From: Cadophora sp. MPI-SDFR-AT-0126
Lineage: Eukaryota > Ascomycota > Leotiomycetes > Helotiales > Ploettnerulaceae
Assembly (NCBI GenBank): GCA_020747065.1
Contig: JAGMVK010000003.1
Coordinates: forward strand, 310,001-374,000
Direction: 5' to 3'
DNA: 64,000 nucleotides
Under the pieces are notes generated by a model, which was given only the letters and a program-made list of their open reading frames with translations, had not been told where the DNA came from and did not search any database. Every line of letters begins with the position of its first letter. Positions within the stretch are counted from its first letter, which is position 1. Shown one piece after another: positions 44,151 through 55,275 of this stretch. Made by a program: the position numbers and the translations under genes.

Positions 44151-46434
44151 GATGACGGCTGGAATTGGTAATGGCTAGTTGAGGATCGCGAGGAGGAGGG
44201 GTAGTCGTCGATTAACATATCTGCTCTCTGGGAGAATCAGGAATTGATGACTGGAGGATTGAGTATTGGGGAGTCGAGTTTTGCTTGTTTTTTATCAACT
44301 CTTTCCTTTGTTTTTCATCAGTGCCGATGAGAAGCCAGTACAGATGGGACAAGGGATTCCATATTGGGTGTGCAGATGCTGGCGAATATCTTGAGGATCT
44401 GGCTCAATAAGTAGGCGTACTGATCATCAATTAATTGCCTACTACGACTTGTCCGTTCTTCCATATGTGATTGTTCTCATGTTGAAAACAAGACACGTGA
44501 TGTTTTCTTTCTCGCTACTCGCGGGGTCTATTTTAGCTGCCCCCACTCTACCAACTTTATTTTAACAGCATTCCCATTTCATTGCCGACCGTGCGGTTCA
44601 ATGAAAAGACAGAGAAGTGTTCACGGTCTCACGATCGGCGCTATGTCGTCCACTGAAAATGTGTCCATGCCGCGGCTCTCCTATCCTTGTCCCCGTCTCT
44701 CATTTTTCAGTTTTGCGCTCTGTCTTCCAATCGCAAGATCTACTATCCAGAATTATCTTTTTTTTGTGATCAGAGTTGATTTGGTACCTACTGGTTTTTG
44801 CTAGAGCACGATCACAAGGCATTTCAGGCTTTCGAAAGATACATGTGGACAGACTGCGCATCACATATCCCCAGGATCGGTCAGTGAAGAGTGAAAATTG
44901 CGAGCTTACATCGAACATGAAAACCAGCTTTGGCTTGCACATCACAGAAAATCAGCAATTTTACGGCGCCTATTTCTCAAACCAATACCTTCATAAAAGT
45001 CAACATTGACAAAGCATCAACCGACGATCGGAACAGGCCTAGAGCTCAGTGTCTTATTACGGCCGTATGCGAGGTAGTAGACACTCCGTACTGGCCCAGG
45101 GGTTGTTCTGTGGGCGGCTAGCAGGCTGAGAGAAGTCATAGATTTGCTATCACGGAGTGCCAGTGGTTTATCTTCAAGCAAAAGTGAACGAGATCTCAAA
45201 GCAAAACCACCGTTGACGCTCGTTCATGTGGTCGGCATGTGACTACCATGTGACTTCAGTCTAGAGTCGTAGTTGTACGGGATTTTTGATCCCCGTATCT
45301 TTCTCGTGGAGCTTGGCCACCAAACCGACATTGACCTGAAGTGACTCCTTCAGTATCAAATCTTCAACTACATAAATCGTGAATTGCACATATTCTGAAG
45401 TGCAGGAGACCTCTTGAACCGCCTTTTCATCGACCACCCCTTATCGATGGCTGTCGCCCTAGGTCTCGAGGCTGTGGCGATGGATGAATGGCATAAAATG
45501 CAACGAACGCCCACGACGTCATCATTCTCGCATCACGCCCCAAGTTCAACGGCACGAGCACGCTACGACGATATCTGAGGCTTGATCTAGCTCTCTACGA
45601 GGGTTCGCTTGACGCATATGAAGAAACATGTCTGTGTTCTCATCTCGTTCATCCCTAAGCTATATAAACCAGCTACTTGGACACAGTACGAAAGGGCTAT
45701 TGAGAGTCTGCGGTATCACTCGACTTTCGGAGTGGTGTTTATCTGGACCGATCCGCCAACTTCACGCAAACGGCAAACCGATGCACACACCATCTCAGCA
45801 CTGCCCCACACTCCTTAGCTGGGCGTATGTCAAGTATGATCGGCATCAAGTGACAGCCTTGAGCTCACAGTGAGGCCGAAGTCTTTTCTTGACCCTTCCG
45901 ATACCGATTTTGGTCGCCAGACCATGCCCGAATTCTGGGAAATATTTTGTTTAGGGATTACAGAATATTCACGATATATCAATCCATATTCGCTCTTTTG
46001 GACGGATTCGATGGCCGTGTTTCGTCTTCAGTTTGACGAAAAGTGGTTGAGGAGTGGTAATCGATCCTTTGGGGGTGAGCTGAGAGGCAGGTGGGAGCTC
46101 TAAATTCATTGGTGAGCCGCCCTCCCCCAGCAATGCTTCAAGTCATGGCGGAACCGCAGTCCGTACTTTTCAGCACCTAAAGCAGGGTTTGTATTGGATG
46201 CCTTTCGAGGCATCACATGAAGTCCGCGAGGCAACCGCGGGATGTATCTGGGACTGGATGGTGTGAATTATTTGCAAGCCTCACAAAAAACGCCCCTTGG
46301 CTCTCCGTTCAAACGATGTGGGATCGACGACAAGAAAGGTGTCTAGCCTCGAGTCTCTCTTCTGAGACCAAGTCCCCACTCGTTGACAAATCTGTTCGTC
46401 TTCATCATTTGCAACGTAATGACAGTCTAGCGTT
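44151..46434. other. long gene-poor stretch upstream of P-1
   Basis: No supportable gene. Short frames near 44601, 45609, 45628, 45870 and 46217 show neither family features nor consistent splice context. It contains one copy of a promoter-like duplicated segment (44494-44615). Confidence 0.45.
44494..44615 (+). repeat. promoter-like duplicated segment, copy 1
   Basis: Starts CACGTGATGTTTTCTTT then CTCGCTACT, and after about 45 bases continues with an AACTTxATxTxAACA...TTxCCxxxTTCA stretch. The same order of blocks occurs at 56168-56290 in the same orientation. An ATG-TC(G/C) lies about 150 bases downstream of the start of both copies. CACGTG is a bHLH-type (E-box) site. Confidence 0.55.
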
Positions 46435-48314
46435 ATGGAACAGGACAACTCTGACTTGGATCTTGAAGGCCAATGCTCCTCCATCCGCAACAGGCATCTC
46501 TGGCAAAGGTCATGGACATCGGAGGTACGTCAATACCAAACATGTTAATGGCCAGGCACTAAAATCACAACAAGAGCGAAACAACTGCCGTTGAATCGGA
46601 CTCCCGTAGTACCACGTCAATAACTACACAGTGGTCACTCAAGTGGAAGCAATCTTGTGGGTGGATTTCAAATATGTACTGAAACCACGCTGATTGCTAT
46701 GATTGTCATCCTAGGGATCTTGAATTATCCTCAGGTGTGGAGTCCGGGCGTACCTCAGAAAAAATTCGTCTCTCTTGCTCACGATGCGTTCATAACTGCC
46801 ATTACCGGCGACTTACTCGATGCTGGGATTTTCAAATCTGCTGCAGATTGGTATCTAGGATTTCTGGAGTCAATGATCCGAGATTCATGGGTGGACGTAT
46901 TTCGACCAGTTTTGAATAATATCAACTTGAAGACCGAGACCCCAAGCGAGGAAGATATTGCTGTCACCTTTAAAGCGCTGGAAACCATTGTCAGCATTTT
47001 AAAAGAGAAAAATTTGGCTTTGGTTGACATTGTGAATGCCCTGTACAAGATGGGAGCGCTAAAAGAAACAGACGGCGACCAAACACATGCTACTCGCCTT
47101 GTTTTTCATGCTGTTGGATGGATCAGTATGTTTCAAATCCGAGTCTAGTGATTGTTAAGTAACTAATATGTCTCCAATCTAGCGCTTCTGTACAGCCCCG
47201 ATCCCAATACAAAAAGCGTTGGCTTGAACATCATGAGCTCAGATGAAGCTGAAAACCATTCGAAGAATATTCCGAGTCGGAGACCAGGTCGTCCACGATC
47301 GAAGATTATCTCAAAAACTAGGCAAAGCATCGACCTCGTAGATCATCCCTTACCGGACTTGCTCAAAAAGTTTGGAAGGATAATGCCCGAGCATGATCGA
47401 CCCATATTCAGTGGCCAAATTACCCCGCTCGCACCATGTTACACGCGTCCCGACGAGTGGCTTGAAGCTCCCATGCTATGCTTCTATACTCTTCACATGG
47501 TAACATCTATCAAGATAGAATGGGTGGACTGTCTTTGCCTGCACTTGGACTTTGACAGCCAGTCCAAGATTCTGAGGCTGTTTCGGTTTCCCTCGCTCTG
47601 TTTAGTGATGTGCTGCAACCGACAGCAATGTTGTCTCTCTCAGTATGTTTTTCATGTCATACATACAATCATGCATGCTAATATCAGTAGGCTATTCTCT
47701 GATGCAGCAAACCGTAATGGGTTCAATGGGCCTGGTCAAGACGACGCGCGAGACTATTTCAAAGAGGTACTTCTGTCCTACCGGCTCATTTTTGGACAGG
47801 ACCGGAGTTCATGGCCGTATTATAAGCTATTGAGACCAAGCTTGGCTGCCTCAGTCAATGAAACCCCTGATCCATTGCTGGATATCGTCTGCGGTCAAAG
47901 CTGGGAGAGTGAAGACTCTCGACAAATTTGGAACGAGATCGGCGCTGAAGACCCCGCCGACCGCTACAGCCTCACTGAAGATTTTGAGTTCCTGTCCAAA
48001 AGGCTTATGACTCTCCAGAGATATGTCAAAGGCCACAACCCCAGCGGCTTTCTCTCCTTATGGTACGACAGAAGATATCCGTTACAGTGGTGGAACTTAT
48101 GGGTGAGCGCAGTGATGGAGTTCCCAAGATCTTCGCTAAAACTTTCCACAGGCAGTGCTTATTATCGGCAGTGCAGCCTTGTTCTTTGCCCTCCTCCAAG
48201 TAAGTCTACCCTCTACTGAAACCATTTATGTTAATCATTGATTTCATGCAGTCCGGACTTCAAATACTTCAGCTGTATTATGCTAAAAAACAGGCGGAAT
48301 GTAAATTGCAGTAG
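46435..48314 (+). CDS. P-1: unknown protein with C-terminal membrane segment, partner gene of NLR-1
   Basis: Seven exons: 46435..46524, 46575..46656, 46715..47125, 47183..47642, 47691..48102, 48152..48199 and 48252..48314. All phases match, giving 521 residues. Introns start GTACGT, GTGGGT, GTATGT, GTATGT, GTGAGC and GTAAGT; the first acceptor is AAG. The product is soluble and helical for about 485 residues, with blocks NLALVDIVNALYKMGAL, VGWI-TLLY, IEWVDCLCLHLDFD, VLLSYRLIFGQDR, RLMTLQRYVKG and WYDRR. One membrane segment (about 486-510) and a short basic tail end it. P-2 shares every block and most intron positions. No described domain is recognised. The stop lies 179 bp from the stop of NLR-1, tail to tail. 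It could be a membrane-bound partner or target of the NLR; that is inference. Confidence 0.82.
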
Positions 48315-48493
48315 CTACGAAACGCAGAAGAATGCATGTGCGGAGACAGACGGTGGAATTGATGTAAACCAGATTTCTTTGTTTGTATGAGTAATGGCCG
48401 TTAAAAATTCCAAGCTGACATCACCAAAACCGTGAATCATAACGTTGACTCTTCACTGAAGCGATAACAGCTGCCCCTGACTTCTGCAATTCT

Positions 48494-51400
48494 CTAGCGA
48501 AAGTATCCCGGCACCAAGGCATCATAAGCGTCTTCAGTATCGAGCTGATCTTCGTTCCCCTCGTCGTCCAAAGTAATCACAGCAAACCCTTCACCGTTAT
48601 CAGAGAGCTTGCGCAAGGCCAGCTCTGCTCGGAGTCGAAGCTCTTTCGCTTCATCAATATACTGTCCAAAGGTATCGTTCTCCAACACAACCGACTTCTT
48701 CCACATGATGCGAGCCATGGTCCCATCATCACGACTAGGGCTTCGAAGCTGGGCAATTGCCAGCGCTTTGTCTAGATAGGCCCTACCAAGATGCGTCATT
48801 AGCCAGTGCATATTAAATGCGGAATTCACATCTGCAGCGGGGTTGACATACTTAGCATTATCTCGGTGATCAAGTTCATTTTCAACACATCCCAAACTGT
48901 AATACGCAGCAGCTGTAATGGGATGAATTGGAGAACTGGCTAGAGAGATTTTCAGACATGTATCGTAAGATCTCTTAGCATTGACCCATCGCTTCTGTGC
49001 GTATTCGATGTTGCCGTAGGCGTAATGAACGCTAGCACCTATGAGTTCCAACAATCATAACCTACGGAAGAAAACGTACTGGGACATGAAATGGGCATTT
49101 GCCCCAGATGTTCGGACATATAGTGCTTCCGACTGTGCCAGCATGTTGAATGCCTGATCATATTCCTTTTCAAGAAAGTGCACCCGGGACATGCACAAAT
49201 ACGAATTCGCCAACAAGCTGGACGCCGAATCTCCACAAGCAAAGCGAATTGCGATTGCCTGATTAAAGTACTCTTTAGCCTTCGACAGATTGTCGGATGT
49301 GCTCTCAAGAAGACCCATATTGTGAATTGAGCTAGATCGCTAGGAACTTGTCAACAAGTGTAAAAAGGTCGGGAGAAGAGGGTAACTTCACCTGCAGGTC
49401 ATTCTCCGGAAGGAGCTTTGCTTGAATGGAATGAAAGATCTCAAAATTCGTCCGGCAATCAACGAGTTTGTTCAACTCATAGTAGGCAGCTCCAGCTACA
49501 TTGCATAGCGTTGCATACCGCAGGGACTCTGTGTCGTCACCACATGCCAGCCGTCCGGTCTCTACAATTCGCAAGCAAACATCGTAATCGCTCACTTCGT
49601 ATAAGTACCAGGCACAGTTTGAAAGTAGATCGATCAGTCTTGGAGAGCTATGAGTGCATTATCAGCATCATTCCGAGCTTGAGATAAAGACAACGCTGAT
49701 CTCACCCTTTCAAAGGAACACCTTCTTCTGACTTCTGCAGGTTTGCGAACTGAAGACTGAGGTGGATTCCGTGGGATATGTAAGTTTCACACGTTCCCCA
49801 TTGCGATGATAGGTAGTCACCGTGAACCTGCTTCGGGAACGCTTCATAGACAAGAGCACTAGCACTATCAAAGTAGTCCTGTAAATCTTGGCTGTTCTGA
49901 TAATTCATAGCCTCCTGGACCACTCGATGTGCCCAGAGTTCTCGGCCTTCTTGTTTGATAAGCTTGAAGTCGATCAACTCCCGAATCGCATCCCGTAGCG
50001 GAGTTGGCGCGGTGATAACACTGGATAATGCGAACTGTGAGTCGGGATCGATAAGGTTGGCGTGTTGCTTGCAGAATGCGAGTTTCCCGTCCAAGGCCCG
50101 CTGATTCTTGGGGAGGAATAGATCAATCAAAATACCATCTGGAATCAAATCAGCTTTCGCCCTTGAGCTTTAGGCCCAGGATGTCGTACCAGGAGACAGG
50201 AGTGAGAGAACTTTGAGCAAGTCTTTTGCATTACGGGACAAATGGTTGAAAGTCATATTCCACAACGAATCCAGTGCGTGAATAAGCTCTGAGCGCTCAA
50301 GGGCCTGGCGTTTGGGGAGGGATTCCAAATTTTCTTTGAAGTATTCAAATGTCGACGCGATAGTGGGGCCACCAATCTGTTCGTTCTTGATCAATTGGGC
50401 GGCTTGCTGGATGGCGAGGGCAAGCTGAAAATGATTAGGATTGCAAAATTCCAACACCCCAAGGGAGAAAACCTACGCCTCCTAAGCTCTTTAAAAATTT
50501 TCTCGCCGCCATATCCTCTGAAACTTTGATCTTTCCATTGCGGTCCATGTCTTGCCAGTGTGGACCAAGAAGTTTCATCAATAAATCCCAGCTCTGAGTA
50601 TCATTGAAAGGCTTCACAGTGTCACCTTGCCTTTGAGCGTCATTCGTAAAATTGTAATACTTTCTGGACGTGATCCTGCGACTTTGTCAGTGATAACGAC
50701 TGCAGTAGGAGAAACCGTCGTACAGAATTGCGCCACTGGCTCCTACAGGCCAGTACCCTTTCAAGATAGTGTCTCGTTCTAATTTCTAGGGTCAGTACAC
50801 GTGGGCCGTTTCTGAGTGAGGTAATTGAGCATACCAGCGTTGTCAAAGATCAGGAGCCATTGCCGCTCTACGTAACTGTTAGCCATCCACTATGTATCGC
50901 TTTCACGCTCGCTTACTAGTAGTCTTCAACCACTTTTGCACACCCAACTGGTTCTCCTCGTGGTGGCCTTGCAACTTGTTAGTCAAGGGTGGTGATAAGA
51001 ATGATCAGTCATGCCCACCGTTTCTATCAGCGCCTGGCAGCTGTAGCGCAACAGCAATATCGGTGAAACTCGAACGCAAAGACGCTGAGGTCTCGCACTG
51101 AACCCAAAAGATAGCCTCGAATTGAGCTGGGTTGGTATGTGCGTATTCAAGCGCTATATCCGTCTTTCCCACGCCTCGTCTGCCATATATGGTGTAAGTA
51201 CGAAGCGCATTGTTCCCCTTATGATCCAGATATTGATTTATTCTATCGAGTTCTTCCTTGCGCCCATAGAATTCGGAATTGCGCTCTCGCGGGGTCATCT
51301 TGACCGGAAAGGTGCATGTCTCCTCGGGCAGAATCACAGGAGCATGACGGAGAGCAAGATTGTGCACTTGACGATCCATATTGACTTTTGAATAATTGAT

Positions 51401-52578
51401 GATATCGTTCAAATGTCGGATGACTCTTTCCATGTCCGAAAGAGAATCGCTGATGCTGGTCTCAAGAGATTTCCAGGCTCGGGTAGCATCGTTCTCTGTG
51501 AAACACATTGTCAGGGAAGTTTCGGGGCTACGGTTGGAGGGAGGAACTGGAATGCATGACATACCGGCGGGAAATTGGCGTAGATACCTTACAGAATCGC
51601 CTAGCATTTGCATCAATGAGTCTTGAGGGCGTGGTTAGTGTTGAAATGTATCAATGTAGCAGATAAACCTACCTAGAACTTCAACAATTTTGTATCGTGC
51701 CTCGTTGTAGTCACCATCGCAGTTGTCGAGACAGCGATTAAATAGATCAAGAGCGCCAATCACCTTTTTCGTCCAGCTTGCCGTTCTGGAGAGCTTATCT
51801 AAGGATACGCTTGAGAGCTTCACGGAATGAGCACTGGCATGACGATATCCACCATTGAGACCAATAATGATTGCAACCCACTTGTATGTTCAATGCCACT
51901 AGCCCCCACAAAACGCTACAGTCTCTTTTCGCAGGACTGATTGCCAACCCGAATGTAGTCACGATGTTCGTCAGCGCTCGAGGAAACGGTATCATATGGT
52001 TCAGGAGTCTTCGTTTGGCAGGTGTTGTTGTGCGAAGTGATGCTAGGCTACGGATATCTGTGACAATATCTTGCCAGTCGCGTGTGGCACTGATGTTCTC
52101 GCAGTCTGCCATACATGTGTCAGGGACGAGACTGGACTGAGAGTATTGATAATTCTCACCTGCTTTTGAGAGCTCGCCCTTGACGTAAGAGACTGCGTCG
52201 TCCCATCTTTCGCACGCAAATTCTCGAGTATCACTTCCCATGCCTTTAGTCAACCTTCATGATTTGTGTGCCGGGCATTACCTGAAGTCCACATTGTATT
52301 CATCGTCTCGGTAGTTAAGCTTCTCCATAACTGCGAACACATGAAAAATATGGTAACAGCTTCAGTTGGAGATGTTTTGTACACATCAAAAGTACTAATG
52401 GTGTACCTGAATTATAGAGCTTGGGTTGAAGGCACGAGTGGTTGTTGTTGCTGTCGATCTCGCCATCAACTCGAGGAGGAGATCGTTCCAGGTAGGGCAG
52501 TTCTGGAGTGTTGGGGGAATGAGACACCCTGAAATCTGGGGTCACTGGGACTGGCAAACCTAAGATGGCCAGCCTCAT
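48494..52578 (-). CDS. NLR-1: NB-ARC/TPR STAND protein
   Basis: Seventeen exons on the minus strand: 52578..52407, 52330..52282, 52233..52160, 52105..51882, 51817..51673, 51621..51565, 51495..51019, 50967..50917, 50867..50835, 50778..50724, 50675..50477, 50424..50190, 50138..49706, 49638..49392, 49339..49080, 49031..48852 and 48782..48494. All phases fit, giving 1059 residues. A helical N-terminal domain (about 70-230) with a GLAIxP...LWGLVALNIQ motif is typical of fungal STAND proteins. The NB-ARC has Walker A GRRGVGKT (about 345), kinase-2 WLLIFDN, RNBS-B GAILITSR and a GLALAI (GLPLA) motif. A winged-helix-like region and TPR-like helices follow. Such proteins oligomerise on ligand binding and often execute incompatibility or defence death. 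The first exon (52578) is the least certain; several acceptors are AAG. Confidence 0.85.
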
Positions 52579-53004
52579 CTTCTTCTCAGTAAAGTAATCC
52601 GCCTAAGCTGGGCGACCTGCCCCGCACCTGCACATCAAGGCTGGTCTGGCGTTCCAGTTCTTCCAATGATTGATCTTATCCCAACATCCATGGAGACGCA
52701 GGATACTTGATAGGGAGAGATGGATGCATGATAATTCGTCTCTGCCCAATAAAGTGGGGGTTAAAAGGACCAGCTGGTCTTCGAAATAATTGCATGCACG
52801 CGTGGAGATATGTAAGTTGAGACAAAAATCATCGAATTCTATCGCAAGTGACTATTTCAAAACAAAAGAAAGTAAGGGGGGGAGAAGACTTGGTCTTTTT
52901 CGGTGGGCCAGCTCATTCAAACCCATTGGCATAAAATCTGTTCAGCCTGGACTACGATTACGTGTTTGAGTCGCGGAATTATAAACCCCCAAGATTGCTG
53001 CTTC
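52579..53004. other. upstream region of NLR-1
   Basis: No gene seen; presumably contains the NLR-1 promoter (read on the minus strand). Confidence 0.4.
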
Positions 53005-53490
53005 CTAGAATAAAGAAATGTCAGATATATTTTCTCCAGCCTTTCTGAGCAAGAGGTATTCTCCCATTTCCGTAGACGTACCATAGGTACATATCTTCGG
53101 GCATGCCACAACCAGCTTTCCATCCTCTGAAAGATCTTGCTCCCCAGTCCAGTGTGCCTTCCACGGTTGCTTTTTGGTTGCTTTCCCTTGCGGAAATCCA
53201 TCTTGACTGACGGATTGGAAGAATTGCTGGACCGGCTCGGGCAGTTCGGACTCTGGCGATGCCAATTCATATGGAGGTGCTTCGGGAGACACGGATCTTG
53301 AGGCACACTATTTGTTGATTTATAGATTAGCAGATGTTACAGGTGGGCTCTTCTGCTCAATTACATACTGTCTGCGGGTTCGAAACAGCCATACTCGCAA
53401 CAAGTGTGGATATAGATCAAATAGCTTCTTGCGTAGGGAGGAGAACTGGTCGCAATCGGCGAGGGGTTCAAAGAACGAGAAATGGTGCAG
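53005..53490 (-). CDS. hypothetical protein, 5' end unresolved
   Basis: Minus strand. The last exon is 53296..53005 and the preceding one runs from at least 53490 to 53369, joined by a 72-bp intron (GTATGT...CTCAAG) with matching phase. The readable part is about 138 residues. It begins with an aromatic, Leu-rich stretch (HHFSFFEPLADC, then LYPHLLRVWLFR), then a Pro/Glu/Ser-rich stretch, then KQPWKAHWTGEQDLSEDG and a C-terminal ordered part. The start codon and first exon could not be fixed; a Met-containing stretch near 53620 does not join cleanly. No family is recognised. It lies in the spacer of the NLR inverted duplication. Confidence 0.4.
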
Positions 53491-54207
53491 GTAAATCTAA
53501 ATTTCTGTCAGACTCCCTCACAACACACTTCAAAGTCAGTACTGTCTGAAGCCAAACGGTCGCATACCAATTGAAAGACCAGACTGTTGTGAAGGGGATA
53601 TCTGAGTGATGCATCGGAGATGGCTGTTGCGGAGACAATGTTAGATAGTCTCGAAAAAGAGGACCCAAAAATTGCCTGGCTGTTGCCGGGTTAAGTCACC
53701 GCCTCCATGGCTGCAAGATAGGCGTGGTTGAACGGCGGTAAGAAGTGCTGGGGTCAGTGATATCTCCTTGCGACCGTGTCGAACGGAATGCTGAGATGAG
53801 ACTTCAGCCCAACGGTATCAAAAGAGGGTCATACGACTCCAAACCCGTACCCCGTACCACACACCATGTTTGCTCCAATAATACCCGCCTTCAAGGCAGC
53901 ACGTAGGCAAACTCGGGGACAGCCTGTGGCTATTTGTTCTTGCGGATTCGGCTCTAAACAAAAATTGGGCCACAAACATTGAGGGTTGTGCCAACGGAGA
54001 AGATACCATACCGTGCCGCCCCCTGTTACCAGTCCAGCCGGGTGTCCCGCAATCCACTTGCAGGGCGAGGGTGGGGGAGGTGCCCATCACATGATGTTCT
54101 GGACATTCGGCCATCGTCGTTCCATTAGCTTGTAACTCCAATCTTCTGATACGATACAAGTTCGCAAAGGAAAGAAAATCCCACGTCGGCACGCCTGTCC
54201 AGATGAA
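53491..54207. other. intergenic, promoter side of the CmcJ-like gene
   Basis: May hold the missing 5' exon of the minus-strand gene at 53005; otherwise nothing supportable. Confidence 0.35.
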
Positions 54208-55275
54208 ATGCCTCAAGTTCATGCCACCCTCGAATACCTTCAGCAATTAGCTCTGTATGACATCGAAAAGCCCTACTGGTGTTTCCTAGCACCTCGAGAG
54301 GGGTTTGATCCCGATGTCCAGCGAGTTGACAATCTCGAATTCGAAGATCGTCAGAACATAGCAATCCAGGATATCCGCGAGGCAGACAAGCGATTTGATC
54401 TGAATGACTGTGGGTTCCAGATCATATCCCATCAGAGCAAATTCTCTCGATTTCTGCAAGCGACAGATGTGCAAGGCTATAGGGTAGAGACCGAGCAGCT
54501 TCTGAAAGATACACTTGGAGCAGTATATGCAAAGTGCTACGACACAGTGCTCCGCAAGAACGTTGCTTTTCGGCGCGATAAGTTGGATCTGGCTGATCCG
54601 CTACACACAGAGGGCCCGGCAAGAGGAGTTCACAATGGTCAGAGTGTGTTGAATGTATCCCATAACCTCGTTGCTAAGGGCAACAGATATAACATACGAA
54701 TCCGGCCCTGCCGTGATCAACCGATACTTATCGGAAGCGGACAAAGAACAGTTCCTGAAGCCGGGATACAGGTTTCGAATTATCAAGTGAGTACAAAAGA
54801 CTACTGCTTGATTTGATACTAACTGACAGGCTGAAGTACTTGGAGGACACTGGTACCGGTACTCGAGGATCGACCCCTTGCGCTCTGCGATAGCCGCTCC
54901 GTGGACCCAGATGATCTTGTTGCAGCAGATCGTATTATACCAGGTCGAGTCGGGGAGGTTTATTACCTGACTTACAACCCAAGGCACGAATGGTGGGTTT
55001 TATAAACTGCCTTTCAGATGCGTTCGGATCCTAACGGGCAAGTCAGGTTTTGGCTCGAGAAGCAAACACCATCCGAACCATTTATATTCGTCATGTATGA
55101 CACGAAGGCTGGAAATCATGCTCGATGTAAGTTGCGCGCATGTTGAAAAGATGCTTATACTAACAAATTACTTCAAGTCTGTCCTCATGTCTCTTTCAAA
55201 AATCCAAACACTCCCAACGGCGCGCCGCCCCGCGAATCTGTCGAGACAAGGTCAATAGTCATAACAAAAGATTAG
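54208..55275 (+). CDS. CmcJ/AsaB-like oxygenase-type protein
   Basis: Five exons: 54208..54637, 54687..54786, 54837..54992, 55047..55126 and 55178..55275. All phases fit, giving 287 residues, a usual length for the family. Introns start GTCAGA, GTGAGT, GTGGGT and GTAAGT; one acceptor is AAG. It matches the fungal family annotated as CmcJ-like methyltransferase or AsaB-like hydroxylase/desaturase (related to cephamycin 7-alpha-methoxylation component P8). Blocks include KPYWCFLAPREGFDP, VDNLEFEDR, VYAKCYD, GPARGVHND, TWRTLVPVLEDRPL, HEWFWLEKQTP and FVMYDTKAGN. Members are thought to be 2-oxoglutarate/Fe(II)-type enzymes, with the HND and later His/Arg as candidate active-site residues. The substrate is unknown. 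The gene is intact and alone, with no biosynthetic core enzyme nearby. Confidence 0.85.

Noticed and set aside
45600..46600. Small frames upstream of P-1 as an extra gene
   Set aside because: They overlap in several frames without a consistent splice path; only the segment from 46435 joins in phase to P-1.
2..55275. Secondary-metabolite cluster from the TRI12-type pump and CmcJ-like gene
   Set aside because: The two genes are 54 kb apart with no core synthase, terpene cyclase or regulator between them.
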